A DNA stretch of 35,102 nt from the NCBI GenBank assembly GCA_001662425.1, contig BDDC01000315.1:1-35102 (forward strand), given 5' to 3'. The notes beneath the pieces are model-generated. The model ran no database searches, was not told the DNA's origin, and was given only the letters and a program-made list of their open reading frames with translations. The position numbers and the translations under genes are program-made. Of the stretch, positions 23,152 through 33,516 are shown one piece after another (position 1 is the stretch's first letter; the number at the start of each line of letters is the position of its first letter). The DNA comes from Chlamydomonas sphaeroides. Lineage: Eukaryota; Chlorophyta; Chlorophyceae; Chlamydomonadales; Chlamydomonadaceae.

Positions 23152-23315
23152 GCTGAGCGTGAGGATGCGGTGCCCCAAGGGACGACTACTGTTCATCATT
23201 CTCTCAGCCTTCACGGGAACGGCCTCTGAACTTCATGATTTGTGCACGGTTCGCATCCCTAAACACGACCTTAAAAATTACAACGAGCTGCTGATTCTTG
23301 CGCTAGCCGTCGGGG
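23152..23315 (+). pseudogene. Decayed duplicate of the first exon of the downstream RING gene
   Basis: Reading from ATG 23164, the frame gives a basic start, a hydrophobic stretch (LLFIILSAFTGTA) and then NELLILALA. The gene at 24355 has a basic start, a hydrophobic stretch and the same NELLILALA at about the same distance. Both are preceded by a GCTGAGCG block just before ATGCGG. After NELLILALA the relic diverges and stops about 20 codons later. Confidence 0.5.
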
Positions 23316-23680
23316 GTGGCGGGACAAGGGTGACAGAGGGGATGTTAGTTTTGGGCGGAGGCAAGATGTTAGCAGAGGGGATGTGAGCCTTCAGTTTCGT
23401 CAAGCCGCCGTGGTCCTCCTGCAACATCATACCACTTACATTCAGCGGACTGCGGTCTGTGCGTCCAGCTGTAGCTCTACGAATCCTAACGGTATCCTGG
23501 TGCTGCCTGGTACTATTAGATGCATGCTGGCTCGTACGCCCACTGCAAGAATCCCCACGCGTCGCTCCACCACGAGCTCAAACAGCTGTATAATCACCTT
23601 TGAGAAGACTGCTGGGTGTGACTTGTGCCTGCCTGCATATTTGACGGCAAGCGGACAAGGTGGACCGGCCAGACCGGCCA

Positions 23681-23682
<2 letters not shown>

Positions 23683-23757
<75 letters not shown>

Positions 23758-23796
23758 ATGCGCCATGCGCCATGCGCCATGCGCCATGCGCCATGC
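23683..23796. repeat. Adjoining microsatellites: (GCCGTC)12 then (GCCATGC)6
   Basis: Twelve perfect hexamers (23683-23754) run directly into six perfect heptamers (23755-23796). The heptamer shares GCC with the hexamer, so it probably arose from its edge. One frame would read as alternating Ser-Pro, but no gene context supports translation. Confidence 0.95.
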
Positions 23797-24291
23797 GCCT
23801 GCGACGACTTCCGCGGCGAGCTCCAGCGCGACCTATACTCTGATGTGGCCGCCCAACCCCCGTATGGTAGCCACCTGGTGCACTTACCCACGCGGGTGCA
23901 CGATGCCGCGCACCTGGCTGTGTCGCTGGTCAACGACGGGCAACTCGTGCAGCGAGGAGTACCGCACCATTGTAATCCATAGCCTCGGGCTTGAACGCAT
24001 TCCCCAATGGCGCGCCGCACTTGAGGAGCGCGATCAGGTGGAGAGACGACGCGCGGCCGGCGGTGCACTGCGGTTGCATTGCCCGGCGGCCACGTCTGGT
24101 GCTATGTGGCCTCAGGTTGCTTGCCCGGGCCGTTGATTTGGCAAGGGCGATACCGATCTACAATTGCCTTGCAAAGCGAAGTAATGGGCGCATCCTGGAA
24201 AGAGGTAGGGAGTCGGAGAGGGTCAGAGACACCGTCCCGCCAAGCCGCGGTTCGGTCGTACAGCGACGCATGCACAGCAGGCTGATGCGTC

Positions 24292-24299
24292 TATAATAG
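24292..24299 (+). promoter_or_regulatory. Candidate TATA box upstream of the RING gene
   Basis: TATAATAG lies about 63 bases before the chosen ATG at 24355, in an otherwise GC-rich stretch. Position and sequence suit a TATA element; no transcript start is known. Confidence 0.35.
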
Positions 24300-24354
24300 T
24301 TTCCTGGCTCATGTTTCCTTTTGTCAATGCCACTAGTTTGCTGAGCGAGACAGA

Positions 24355-27300
24355 ATGCGGATCAAGAAAGGACTTATAATAAAGTTGGCAGCTATAGCAG
24401 CCACGGTCGCACTGCTCGTTGAGTTCTACACAGTTCACCTTCCAGAGGCTGAGCACGAGATCCACAACGAGCTGCTAATTCTCGCGCTTGCTGACTTCCC
24501 CGAGAATCGTCTTGCTTCAATCAGCAAGGCCAAACCTTGCAAGGAGTCGTGTCTTTCAGATGATGCGCACAGCGCTAACTGTTCAGCGCTATGCGAGAAG
24601 CGGGTCGCGGTGCAGCCAGAGGGCAACGCTTGGCCACAGCGACAGCCGGCTCGGGCACATCGCGACGCGCCATACGAGCGCAAAATCACACACCAGGTAT
24701 TGGGGAAAAACTTCACCAGCGTGGCGTGGGTGGTGACACGCGAGGCACCTACCGCCCGGCCTACCCCCACGGCCTACCCCGCTCGCAGTGGACCCCAACC
24801 CTCGTGCGGCCAAGCAACGCGGCGCTGAAGGACACGAGTCCTGTCATTGTCGCACGGTCCAAACCCTTTGATGTGGGAGGCGTGGAATGGTAAGCGCAGC
24901 GCCGCAGCAGTTGTTGGCCCATCGTCACCGCCCCACGTGCCGGTGGTATGCCGTCCAATTCAGGAGGAGCCTCCTGGTCCATCTCTCTCTTCGTTCCTTG
25001 CACACCGCAGGGAGCTCCTCATACGCTGGCTGGGTACAGCCAGCGACGACACCGGCGCGGAGCTCGTGCTGCGCGCAGCGCGCGCGTCCGGGCAGTGGGC
25101 CGAGGAAGACAAGATACATGTGCGGGCAAGGATGTGGCACTCCCGCGCGGCCGCATTCCGTAGCAAGATCCCGGCGTTGCCCGTGCACACAGAGTATAGG
25201 GTGCACGGGGTCGTCACACTGACCCCCGCGTCACCAGCTCTGCACGTGCGTGTGCCAACGTCAGAGCTCGGCGATGCCTGGCGGTCGTGGCTAGCGGACA
25301 GGTCGGGGGCCCGGAGCCACGAGCAGCTTGCCGTCGGCGTGTGGGTGGACATTGAGGAGCTGACACCTGGGTGGGGCTCGGACAGTGCCCACATAGAGGC
25401 ACGGCTGGCCAGGTACGGCGCTGAGGCTGTGCAGGCGTTTGCGCCTCCAGAGACGGGAGACACGGGGCCCAACGACACCTGCCAGCCCATGGTTGGGACA
25501 GGGTGCTGTTGGCAGGTGGGCCGTGGTGTCGACGCGGCATGTTGATCGCAGTGCTAAGCATACAGGAGTGGTCCGCCCCGACCCGACCCGCCCTGCACCG
25601 TCCTGCTCCTGTCCCCGCAGCGCGCTGGCTGCTCAGCTCGCTCTGTACCGCATGCTGGAGGCGCTGCGGCTGGAGGACCACATGTGCGGCAAGTTGTGCG
25701 ACGAGGCCGCCCCGCCGCAGGCGGACAAGGAGGGCGGCGTGGCGGCCCTGCGCAGCCAGGCCCGCAGCGACCTGGTGCGCCCACTGCTGGCGCCGGCCGC
25801 CGAGGACTTCAATGGCGGCCCGCTGCTGCGTGGCTATATGTGGCGCGGTCAGCGCTTTGACAGTGACTCGGAGGTGCGTCCGGGCTGGGGCCAGGGGGTC
25901 GCTATGAAAGATGGGCACTGTAGAAAGCGCGACGCAACAGGCGATGCGATGGTGGTGGGAAAGACAGAACGAGACTGGCCTGCGGCTTCCCCCGCGCTCA
26001 CCTCGCCTGTTGTACCCCATTTGATCTTGCCCCAGCTCATCCCTGTGCTGGTCATGACCCGGCTGATGGAGTGCTTTGGGATGGGCTTTGACGCGGCCAT
26101 GAGGGAGGTGCGGAGGCTGGGTGGGGGGAGGCTGTCAACACGTGGTAGGCATGGGCCAGCGGCAACAGCTGCGAGGGCGGATGCCCGGCGCCGTGACCTC
26201 GACACGCCCGGCCGCCGCGACCTGGCCCTGAACCCCGCACCCCTGCCATGCCCTCCCCTCAGTTGGCCGATATGAGCAGCGAGCTAGCCCACCTGGCGCT
26301 GGACGGGCTGCCGTTTGCAGCCTACGACAACGATGAGCAGCTGCGCCGGCTAGTGCTCAGCAGCCGCCACAGCAACGTGCTGCAGCCGCAGCGCCTGGAC
26401 CGCTTCGCGCTGTGCCGCCACTCTCAGGCGGCAGGCAGGGCGGTGCCGGAGGTTTTGTTGGGCGATGACATGTTCGAGGTACATGAGCGGCAGGGCGAGG
26501 GCGGCATGCTGGCGGAGGTGCTGGAGGCGTACGTGTGGCTCACGAGAGCCGTGCCGCTGCCGGAGGCAACGGCGCACTGCAGCAAGCAGGAGGCCGCGCA
26601 GCTGCGAAGGTGAGATGGGTGATGTTGACAACGAGCTTGTATCGCGGGGTCCTCGGCATGGAGCCATGTCGCAGCGGTGCGCCGTGCACTGCACCGATCG
26701 TGCGCGCCTCGCGCACTTAGCAGTTCAAGCGGCCGCCAGTGCCTGCGCCACGCGTGGGCGTCTTGCATGGGGGCACCCTGTAGCCTCCGTGCTGCGGCGT
26801 GGACCGCCGCCACCGCCCCAGCGCCTCTTTGCCCCGCCCTCGCCGCCCATGCGCCCTTGGCCCTCGGGCCCTCGGTACCTTAGGGCGCTCGGTACTCACG
26901 TGGCGCACACACTGCTAGTGGCCACCGGCGCTGATTATGACCGCCTCAAGGCCGCAGACAGGGCCGACGGGTCGCTGTGGCACCCGTGGACGCCCGGCTT
27001 CGGCCTCGCGCAGGCGCCGTGCCAGCTGGCGCCCTGGTCGGGCGGCTTTGGCGCCCGGACATGGGGTCGGTTGATGTCCTTTTTGTTGCACTACATCGCG
27101 GTTGCTGGGGCCGTGGCCGCCCTAGTGTGGCTAGCGCGGAGGCTGGCGCGGTCGGCGTGGGAGCTGCTCATATTTGTGTGGAACTCGGTCAAGGTGAGGC
27201 AGCGCGGCGGCGCGGGACTGGCTGAGGCGCGAGCTGGCTGGTGGGCGTGTGAGCCGAACCCAGCTTAGCAGGGGCGCCAGGCTTCACAACGCCCATGCTT

Positions 27301-28177
27301 TGGACCGTTGGCGAACGGGCCTACTTCCTACAGAGCCCCAACCCAGCCCGCAGGGCTACACGTGCCGTGCCTTACACGTGCCGTGCCGTACACTGGCAGA
27401 CCCCTTCCCCCCACCCTGCCCACGTACCCGCAGCCATCGCCGCCTGTCGAGCCGCGGCAGCAGCAGCCTCCGCGTGGCTCACAGGCTTCCGTGGGCCAGG
27501 CCGCCGCTCGAGCCGCCAAGCCAGCATCCGGGGCTGGGACGACCAGGAAACGGCGCGGCGCACAGCAGCCAGCAGGGACGCCGGCGACTGCCCAACGAAA
27601 CCCGCCGGAGAGCGTGCAGCCCAGTAGCGGCACTGGCAGCCGCCCGAGCGCCGGCGCGCCACCGGCCAGGGGACCACAGGCGGGGCGCCTGGATGCCGGC
27701 GCCCGCAGCGGCCCGGCACCAGTGGCGAGCCGAGCAGCGAGCAACAACGCAGCGAGCGGCCAAGGACCGGCTGCCAGCGGTATAGCCGGGCCGGGACGCG
27801 CGGCAGCCGCTAGTGAAAGGACGATGGGCGCGCCAAGCCGGGCTACTGTGGTCGTACCGGTGAAGCTGGTAGCCGCTGCGGCCCATACAGGTGCTCCGCC
27901 GCCTCCGCCGTTTGCTGCGGCAGCAACCGGCGGGGGTCTCATGGGCGCCGCTGGGGTAGGGTCTTCGGCCGCAGCTGAGCCGCCGCCGGATGCCGACGAG
28001 AGCAAGATGTGTGTGGTGTGCCTGGACGGACCCCGCCAGTACGGCTTCCTGCACGGGGAGGATGTGCATCGGGGCGTGTGCAAAGAGTGCGCCGAGCTCC
28101 TCGACTCGCGGCTGCCGGGCCTCGAGTGCCCGCTGTGCCGCGTGCCGGTGGAGCTACTGATCGAGATCCCGCACTGA
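24355..28177 (+). CDS. Membrane-anchored RING protein with Mdm2-like C2H2C4 zinc ligands (putative E3 ubiquitin ligase)
   Basis: Eight exons, phase-consistent: 24355-24696, 24789-24889, 25011-25502, 25621-25873, 26036-26107, 26263-26609, 26884-27193, 27434-28177; 886 aa. Residues 1-25 form a basic then hydrophobic signal peptide or anchor. A Cys-rich segment (CKESCLSDDAHSANCSALC) follows at about 60-80. Residues 120-535 are of unknown fold. FDVGGVEWELLI at the exon 2/3 junction is faintly MATH-like, which is weak. A clear TM helix lies at about 599-620 (SFLLHYIAVAGAVAALVWLA), followed by Arg-rich residues. Residues 640-825 are Ala/Pro-rich and disordered. The C-terminal RING (about 832-874) has C-x2-C-x10-H-x4-H-x3-C-x2-C-x12-C-x2-C. 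If the N terminus is a cleaved signal peptide, the central part is lumenal or extracellular and the RING cytosolic. E2 binding and ligase activity are family inference. The exon 3 donor (GG|GTGCTG) is the least certain junction. Confidence 0.75.
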
Positions 28178-29560
28178 GGGCTTTCTGCCACGTACGTGAG
28201 AAACTCTATATGTCTGTGATTGCCCAATGTGAGCTGATGTGGCGCCGGTTCGGTCAGGAGGCTTCCTGGGCTCGGTTGGCATCGGTCCCTTGGCTTGCAT
28301 CCGCCCATCGCGCACCCTACCAGCGCCCGATTGAGCGGGTACGTACGCACAGGCGTGAGCGGCGTGGCGGCGTTGGGCAGGAGGGCGGCTGGGTGCATGA
28401 GCGTTGGTTGCTGGTAACCAAATGGTGGCGTGTCGTGGCGTCGTCAGCCGGGTCCAGCTGTCTACAGAAGCAGCGAGCCAAATTGCCCCGTAGCGTCGCT
28501 AACAGAGTCCAAGCGCTTCGGGCGCCGGACGTCCGAGTTTATAACAAGTTGAACGACCAGGGGCCCAGGTAGAAGCTGGGATGGCCCCAGCGCCGGCCCC
28601 AGCGCCGCATCGCACCGCTGTTACCTATCGGAACAACAGTTGGGTCCGTGCGCTTCGTGCTGGAGTGTGGGCTTGCGACAGGCGCGGGGACGACACATCC
28701 CATGCCGGACACTTATCGCGCGTAGAAACCGCTGCCCAGCCAGCCAGGCACGACCAGGAGGCAGAGCCCGCCCTCGCCGCCAGCTCAGCCGTCAGCCCCA
28801 ACACCGCTGCGCATCCGCTTTATGCCGCCTGAGGCTGAGCTCGGCTGCTTGCCGCGGCGGCAGGGATCCGACCGTGACGGCGCCAACATAGCATGTTGGG
28901 GCAACCGTTTGTACTAAGTGCATATTTCGTACTTGTGCAGCCTTGTTGCCCGATTCGACGGCTCGTGCCCCTCAAGCGGCGAGCCAACAATATCAGTTGA
29001 CTGTATTGCAAGGCCCGCGAATAGTCCTTGCCCCGCGCGCTCGGGAGGCCTCCCGGGGCCTGGCGGGCTTTTGCGGCTGCCCGGCCCTGCCCGGCACCCT
29101 CACACCTCACCAGCAGGTTGTTTCCCTGCGCTTCCCCCTGTGGATGCTGGCGCATGGCACACGGTACCAGGTCGCTGCCATTTAGACCCCCCTTCCCCTC
29201 CAGCCATGTAAGGCCATGTCATCCCTCCATGCCTACCAGCGACAGCCGGCGCCAGCTGCCCGCATGTCAGAGGTGGCCAACCCCAGCGGATACTGATCGA
29301 GCTCACGCCTTTGAGCTGCAATCTCCCTTTAAACGGGCCTATCTTCAGCACCCTTCCGCACCAGGGGAGGCAGGCAGAGCCTGAGGGGAGGCATCGGGGG
29401 TGGGGGGTGCGGGGGGGGTGCGGGGTGCGGGTGCCGTCGCGCAACTCAGGAGAGTGAACGTCGAGCCCGCTTTCCGCGGGAAGCACATATGACTGACTAA
29501 GATACCTAGTTGACGCTGTGATTGCGTGAAACATAACACATAGGTTGTCGCAAAAGGAAA
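28178..29560. other. Intergenic region between the RING gene and the F-box/PP2 gene
   Basis: No gene supported. The left part should be the 3' UTR of the RING gene; I did not find a clear TGTAA. Small open frames around 28580-28830 are low-complexity with no domain. A G-rich tract lies at about 29394-29434. The A/T-richer stretch just before 29561 may be promoter or 5' UTR of the next gene. Confidence 0.5.
29394..29434 (+). repeat. G-rich tract with imperfect GGGGTGC repeats
   Basis: Runs of three to eight G separated by TGC or T give a sequence able, in principle, to form a G-quadruplex. It lies about 130-170 bases upstream of the ATG of the F-box/PP2 gene. Function unknown. Confidence 0.6.
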
Positions 29561-32500
29561 ATGACCTCGGGGGCTCCGTTCTGCAACTTGCCACCCGAGG
29601 TTGCTGAGGAGGTGTGCATACGATTAGCCTTTGAAGAGCGCAGCCTCATCATGCTTGGAACGACGTGCAGAGCGTGGTACAGCATTGCGAACAGCCACAG
29701 CTTGTGGCAACGCCTCTACGCGCTGCGCTTTGGAGCAGACTCTCCTCCTGGTAAGGCTGCAAGGTGTCAAGAGAGGAGCCTTGACTCCGGCTGGGCCCGT
29801 CCGGGCCTCGGACGTGTGACACCCTTTCGGTTGGCACTTCGACGTCCTCGCAGCACCCGCCAAGGCCCCCCGCCGGCTGCCCGGCTGGGTTTTTTTCGCC
29901 GGCATGGACTCTCCCGGCGATGACTGTGCGTCACCCGAAGAGCTGCAGCGCGGTCCCAACGGCGGGCTGAGCCTGGACGCCATGGTTGCCAAGGCGGACG
30001 AGAAGAGCGCCGTTGCGTTCAACACCAACGGTTGGTTTGGTTGGCGCAAAGGCAAAGCAGTATGGTGCTCCATGCTTATGCTGCTCCCCTGACCCCGACA
30101 CCCACCAGGCTGGGTCAAGCGCAGCCTCAAGCCACAGCGCACGTGGGAATTCTTTAGCTATGAGCCATCATGTGGCCTATACGTGCGCGAGAGCGAGCTC
30201 AACGCCAGGGGCATCACTGCGCCGCTGCAGCCGCCCACCGACGACCAAGACGCGGTGCTGCTACGTGAGTGCTGCCAAGCCACCGCTCTTCCGTCATCTG
30301 CCGCACGCCCTCACCGAGCAACGGCTAGCCCAATGTTGGCACGAACCCGTTGTTTCCCATGCCTCCCGCCCCCGCCCGCCCGGTCACCTGCCAACGCCCG
30401 CACGGTCGCAGGGTATCCGCCTGACTTCCCCGGCTGGGTGTTTTATCCCACAATGGACTCGCCAGGAGGGGACCTGCGCGACGAGGCCACCGGGAACGAT
30501 AACTTCACCCTCAGGTCCGTCAGTGCGGTGGGCCTTGGCCGCGAGCAGGAGCCGTGGGGGCTGCACCCTGGGTGTTGGCTGAGCCCATATGCTGGCACCC
30601 TTGGGACCCCTCCCATGGAGGACCCCTCCAACAACTACCACCCGCTGCGCGGGTCCTTCTCGCCTGTACCCACCTGGAAGCGTGGGGCGCTTGCTCAGCG
30701 CGTGCGGCTTCGCAGGTCCTCCCGCCTAATGCAGACTGGGGGAACCCATCCCCCTGTTGGTCCTCCTGTTGGTTCCGATGCCCTCCGTCTCCACGCACAT
30801 CTGCCCGCAGCTGCACAACGCTGCAAATGCTGGCAGCGGCCGCGACGGCGCGACGCGACTGCGTCGCCTTCAACACATGCGGCTGGCTGAAGCGAGAGCT
30901 GCTGCCGCAGGTGAGCAGGTAGCGCCGCGCCACCCATGCACAGGTCGACGTCCGTCAGGAAAGCTCATTACAGGAGAAGATATTTTATATTGCTCGTGTC
31001 CTCAGTTGCCTTCCTGCGGGTGGCCCTTGCCCTGTGCGCCTTTATAAGGTGCGATGGCGCTCTGTCGGCGCCAGCTCCTGGTGGGGCATGTACGTGCGGC
31101 AGGAGGAGGTGCAGCGGCGCGGCCTGGTGCTGCCGCTGCCGGGTGAGAAGGGGCCGGGGCCAGGCATGGCCTCAAGACCCCATCATGGGGTTCGAAATGG
31201 TAGCCGGAAAGCGGCTCTGCCTTCCCAACGACAAACCCACTCGCCCCCAACCCCGCCGCTCCCAGGCGGCGGCCTGGACCCCCGGCTCCGCTTCTTCCAG
31301 CGCGCCCACACCCGCCTGCTGGCGGCGAGGGACATGGACGTGGTGGGTCGGGTGCGGGCTGGGGGTGCTGGGCTGGGGCTGGGCTGGGCCCGTGCTGCGC
31401 GCCGTCTCGCAGGGGCAGGGCCATCGACGTGCGCAGTCGTCAGAGCGAGAGGATATCGTCGGGGCGTTGGGCATGCACTTGCTGGCAGCACCACAACCCG
31501 ACGAGCTGCAAGTGCCCGGGTCGCAGCGCCGGGCCTAGCCACGCGCCAATGCCCCGTGGCCCCCTGTATCCGCATGTGTGCCCGCCTACGCGACAGGTGT
31601 GGCTGAACGGCGAGTACCTGCGCCGCATCCCCGACCCCGAGGCCAGCGCGCTGGCGCGGCTCGGCCTGGACACGGCGGTTGCAGACACGGCCGCTGCGGT
31701 GGGCCGGGCCACGCAGAGCACGGTCTCCCGGCTTGGCCGCGCGCTGCGGTCTCTGGTCCTGCAGCCACGCGACAGCGCCGGCAGCAGCAGGATCAGCAGC
31801 AGCGACGCCGCCACCACGGCCGCCAACACCACGGCCGCCGCGGCTGCCGCGCCGCAGCGGCCGCGCGGACCCATCATGGTAGGCGGCCAATGACACCCGG
31901 CTCGTGCACACTAGCATACTAGTCTCATGGCCGACGTCCTCACCGTGCAGCGCCTTCCTGAGCCGTGGCCGCTGTGGGCCATACCTCCAATGCCTCCTAC
32001 CTGCCCGTCCGCGCCCTCTTGCCTGCCGGTAGGTGGTGGAGCTCCGCAGCGTGTGCTGGCTGCAGCTGGGCGGCGCCTTTGCTGGTAGGTTGGTCGCGAG
32101 GGACACACGTTTATTCCGACGCATAAGTACTAGGCGCCCTCCAGAGCCCCAACCCAGGCCCGATGGCGCGCGACAAACCTTGCTGCCATTGACACCCTGG
32201 GCCCTCGCTTGCGCTGCCTCCTGGCCGTTTGCTCCGAATCAGGCGTGGGCCCTGGCCGGCACTGTGTGGTGTGGACGCTGCGTGTGTCGGATAACTGCAA
32301 CGTACCGGAGATGCGGCTCAAGGTAGAGCGCACCGGGGAGCGGCCCTGCCCACTGCTGACGACGCGCGGCGCGGGTGCGGGTGCGGCGAGCGGCACAGAG
32401 CTGGCGTGCGTGGCCGTCAGCGAAGCGGAGCTGCTGCGCCACGCGGGGCGTGGCTGGTACGAGCAGGCGGGCGGAGAGTTTGAGGTTCCGGAGGGCAACA

Positions 32501-32592
32501 TCTACGATGTGTCGATCACGCTGTGGGACCACAGTGGCTGGTGGAAGGGCGGCCTGATGTTCAAGCAGGTGGAGCTGAGGCGCGTCGAGTGA
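29561..32592 (+). CDS. F-box / PAN-apple-like / PP2 (Nictaba-like) protein
   Basis: Ten phase-consistent exons: 29561-29750, 29854-30030, 30109-30264, 30412-30514, 30811-30910, 31049-31142, 31266-31342, 31597-31878, 32033-32084, 32243-32592; exactly 526 aa. The F-box is at about 8-60 (NLPPEVAEEVCIRLAFEERS to SLWQRLYALRFG). Module 1 (64-174) has GWVFFAGMDSPGDDC, AVAFNTNGWVKRSL and SCGLYVRE. Module 2 (175-273) has GWVFYPTMDSPGGD, CVAFNTCGWLKRELLPQ and WWGMYVRQEEV. These look like two copies of a PAN/apple-type fold with few cysteines. A linker (274-393) holds an Ala-rich tail. The C-terminal domain (394-526) matches plant phloem protein 2: VCWLQLGGAF, VVWTLRVSDN, GWYEQAGGEFEV and SGWWKGGLMFKQVELR. 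In plants, F-box-PP2 proteins bind glycans and join SCF ligases. Here substrate choice by glycan or glycoprotein recognition is inferred. It is the only family copy in the window whose whole C terminus is visible with PP2. Confidence 0.85.
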
Positions 32593-33516
32593 TGCACAGA
32601 GGTTGCGGCCGGCAGCGTGCCAGCGCTGGGCCCCCGGCGAGACGCACCCAGGGCCGGAGGGCCACGGCACGCGTCGGCGCTTGGCCATGAGCTGACCGGG
32701 GCGGTCCTCGTTTGCTCGCACCTTCAGGGGCACGAGCCGTGCAACTTGGGCACCAAGGTAGCACAAGTACGAACTGACGCGCACGCGTGCTAGCGGCACG
32801 GGTGCCGACGACAGCAAACAGTTGGTCCTGTGTATCCTCTGCACAACACCCAATGAACGGCAACACCTATCAGGGTGTGCTTGGCACTCGCGGCCAAGCG
32901 TCTCCCATATGGTCCTGGTCTTGAAACTTGAATGCTGATGATGCCCTTCCTGTTGATCGCTTGCTATCTGGCCGTCCGCCGAGCGATGCCAAAAGCTGTT
33001 GTTGTGGTAGTAGACTGGCCACACTGGGGCACAGGAAGTCCATTTCACCACAAGTGGTGCGGTCTCGGCGGGTGCGACCGGGTTGTGGGTGCGTGTACTA
33101 CATCATCACTGGCGTATGGGGCAAGGACTCCAGCACGCAAGGGTAGCCGTACAACAGAAAGCGAAAGTACGCCGTACATAAAGCAGGGGTGTCGTCTCCC
33201 TTGGTCTCCCTCTGTTGCCGACTTGCCGTACATGGTAATATGGTGTTGATCGGTATGCTGCCGTACCTGGTGTATAATTAGTAGGAGGACACGTTGTTGG
33301 CACGATGTGGTTGTGGGCCTGCCCGGGGGGCAAGCCGGGCCCTGCCGGGCCGGGGGGTAAGCCAGGGGAATGCGCGCAATCCTCTTTAACCGGCCGGACG
33401 ACTTGCACCTGCGTGGTTTCTCGATCATCACTTCACATTGCCCATGACAAGTTGGCTCTGACTGCCGCCCCGGTGCAGAGCCTGCACAACGCACAACTGC
33501 CAAAGAAAGCGACAAT
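32593..33516. other. Intergenic region between two tandem F-box family genes
   Basis: No gene supported on either strand. The minus-strand frame at 33045-33788 is an antisense shadow overlapping the next gene's F-box exon. A GC-rich imperfect inverted repeat (GGGGGCAAGCCGGGCCC / GGGCCGGGGGGTAAGCC) lies near 33326-33364. Confidence 0.5.

Larger units (their letters stand above)
22838..24354. other. Intergenic region with a partial gene relic and microsatellites
   Basis: Between two plus-strand genes. It holds a decayed copy of the next gene's first exon (about 23152-23315), a GCCGTC/GCCATGC microsatellite pair (23683-23796), and 23800-24290, where short open frames change from one frame to another without splice support. 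I see no intact gene. Confidence 0.5.

Noticed and set aside
23600..24136. An open frame with (Ser-Pro)n, like hydroxyproline-rich cell-wall proteins
   Set aside because: The Ser-Pro run is a reading of the GCCGTC microsatellite. There is no signal peptide, the frame after the repeat looks non-coding, and other frames of the array are equally open.
28009..28572. Plus-strand open frame overlapping the end of the RING gene
   Set aside because: It is the RING exon read in a second frame; the ligand residues appear only in the other frame.
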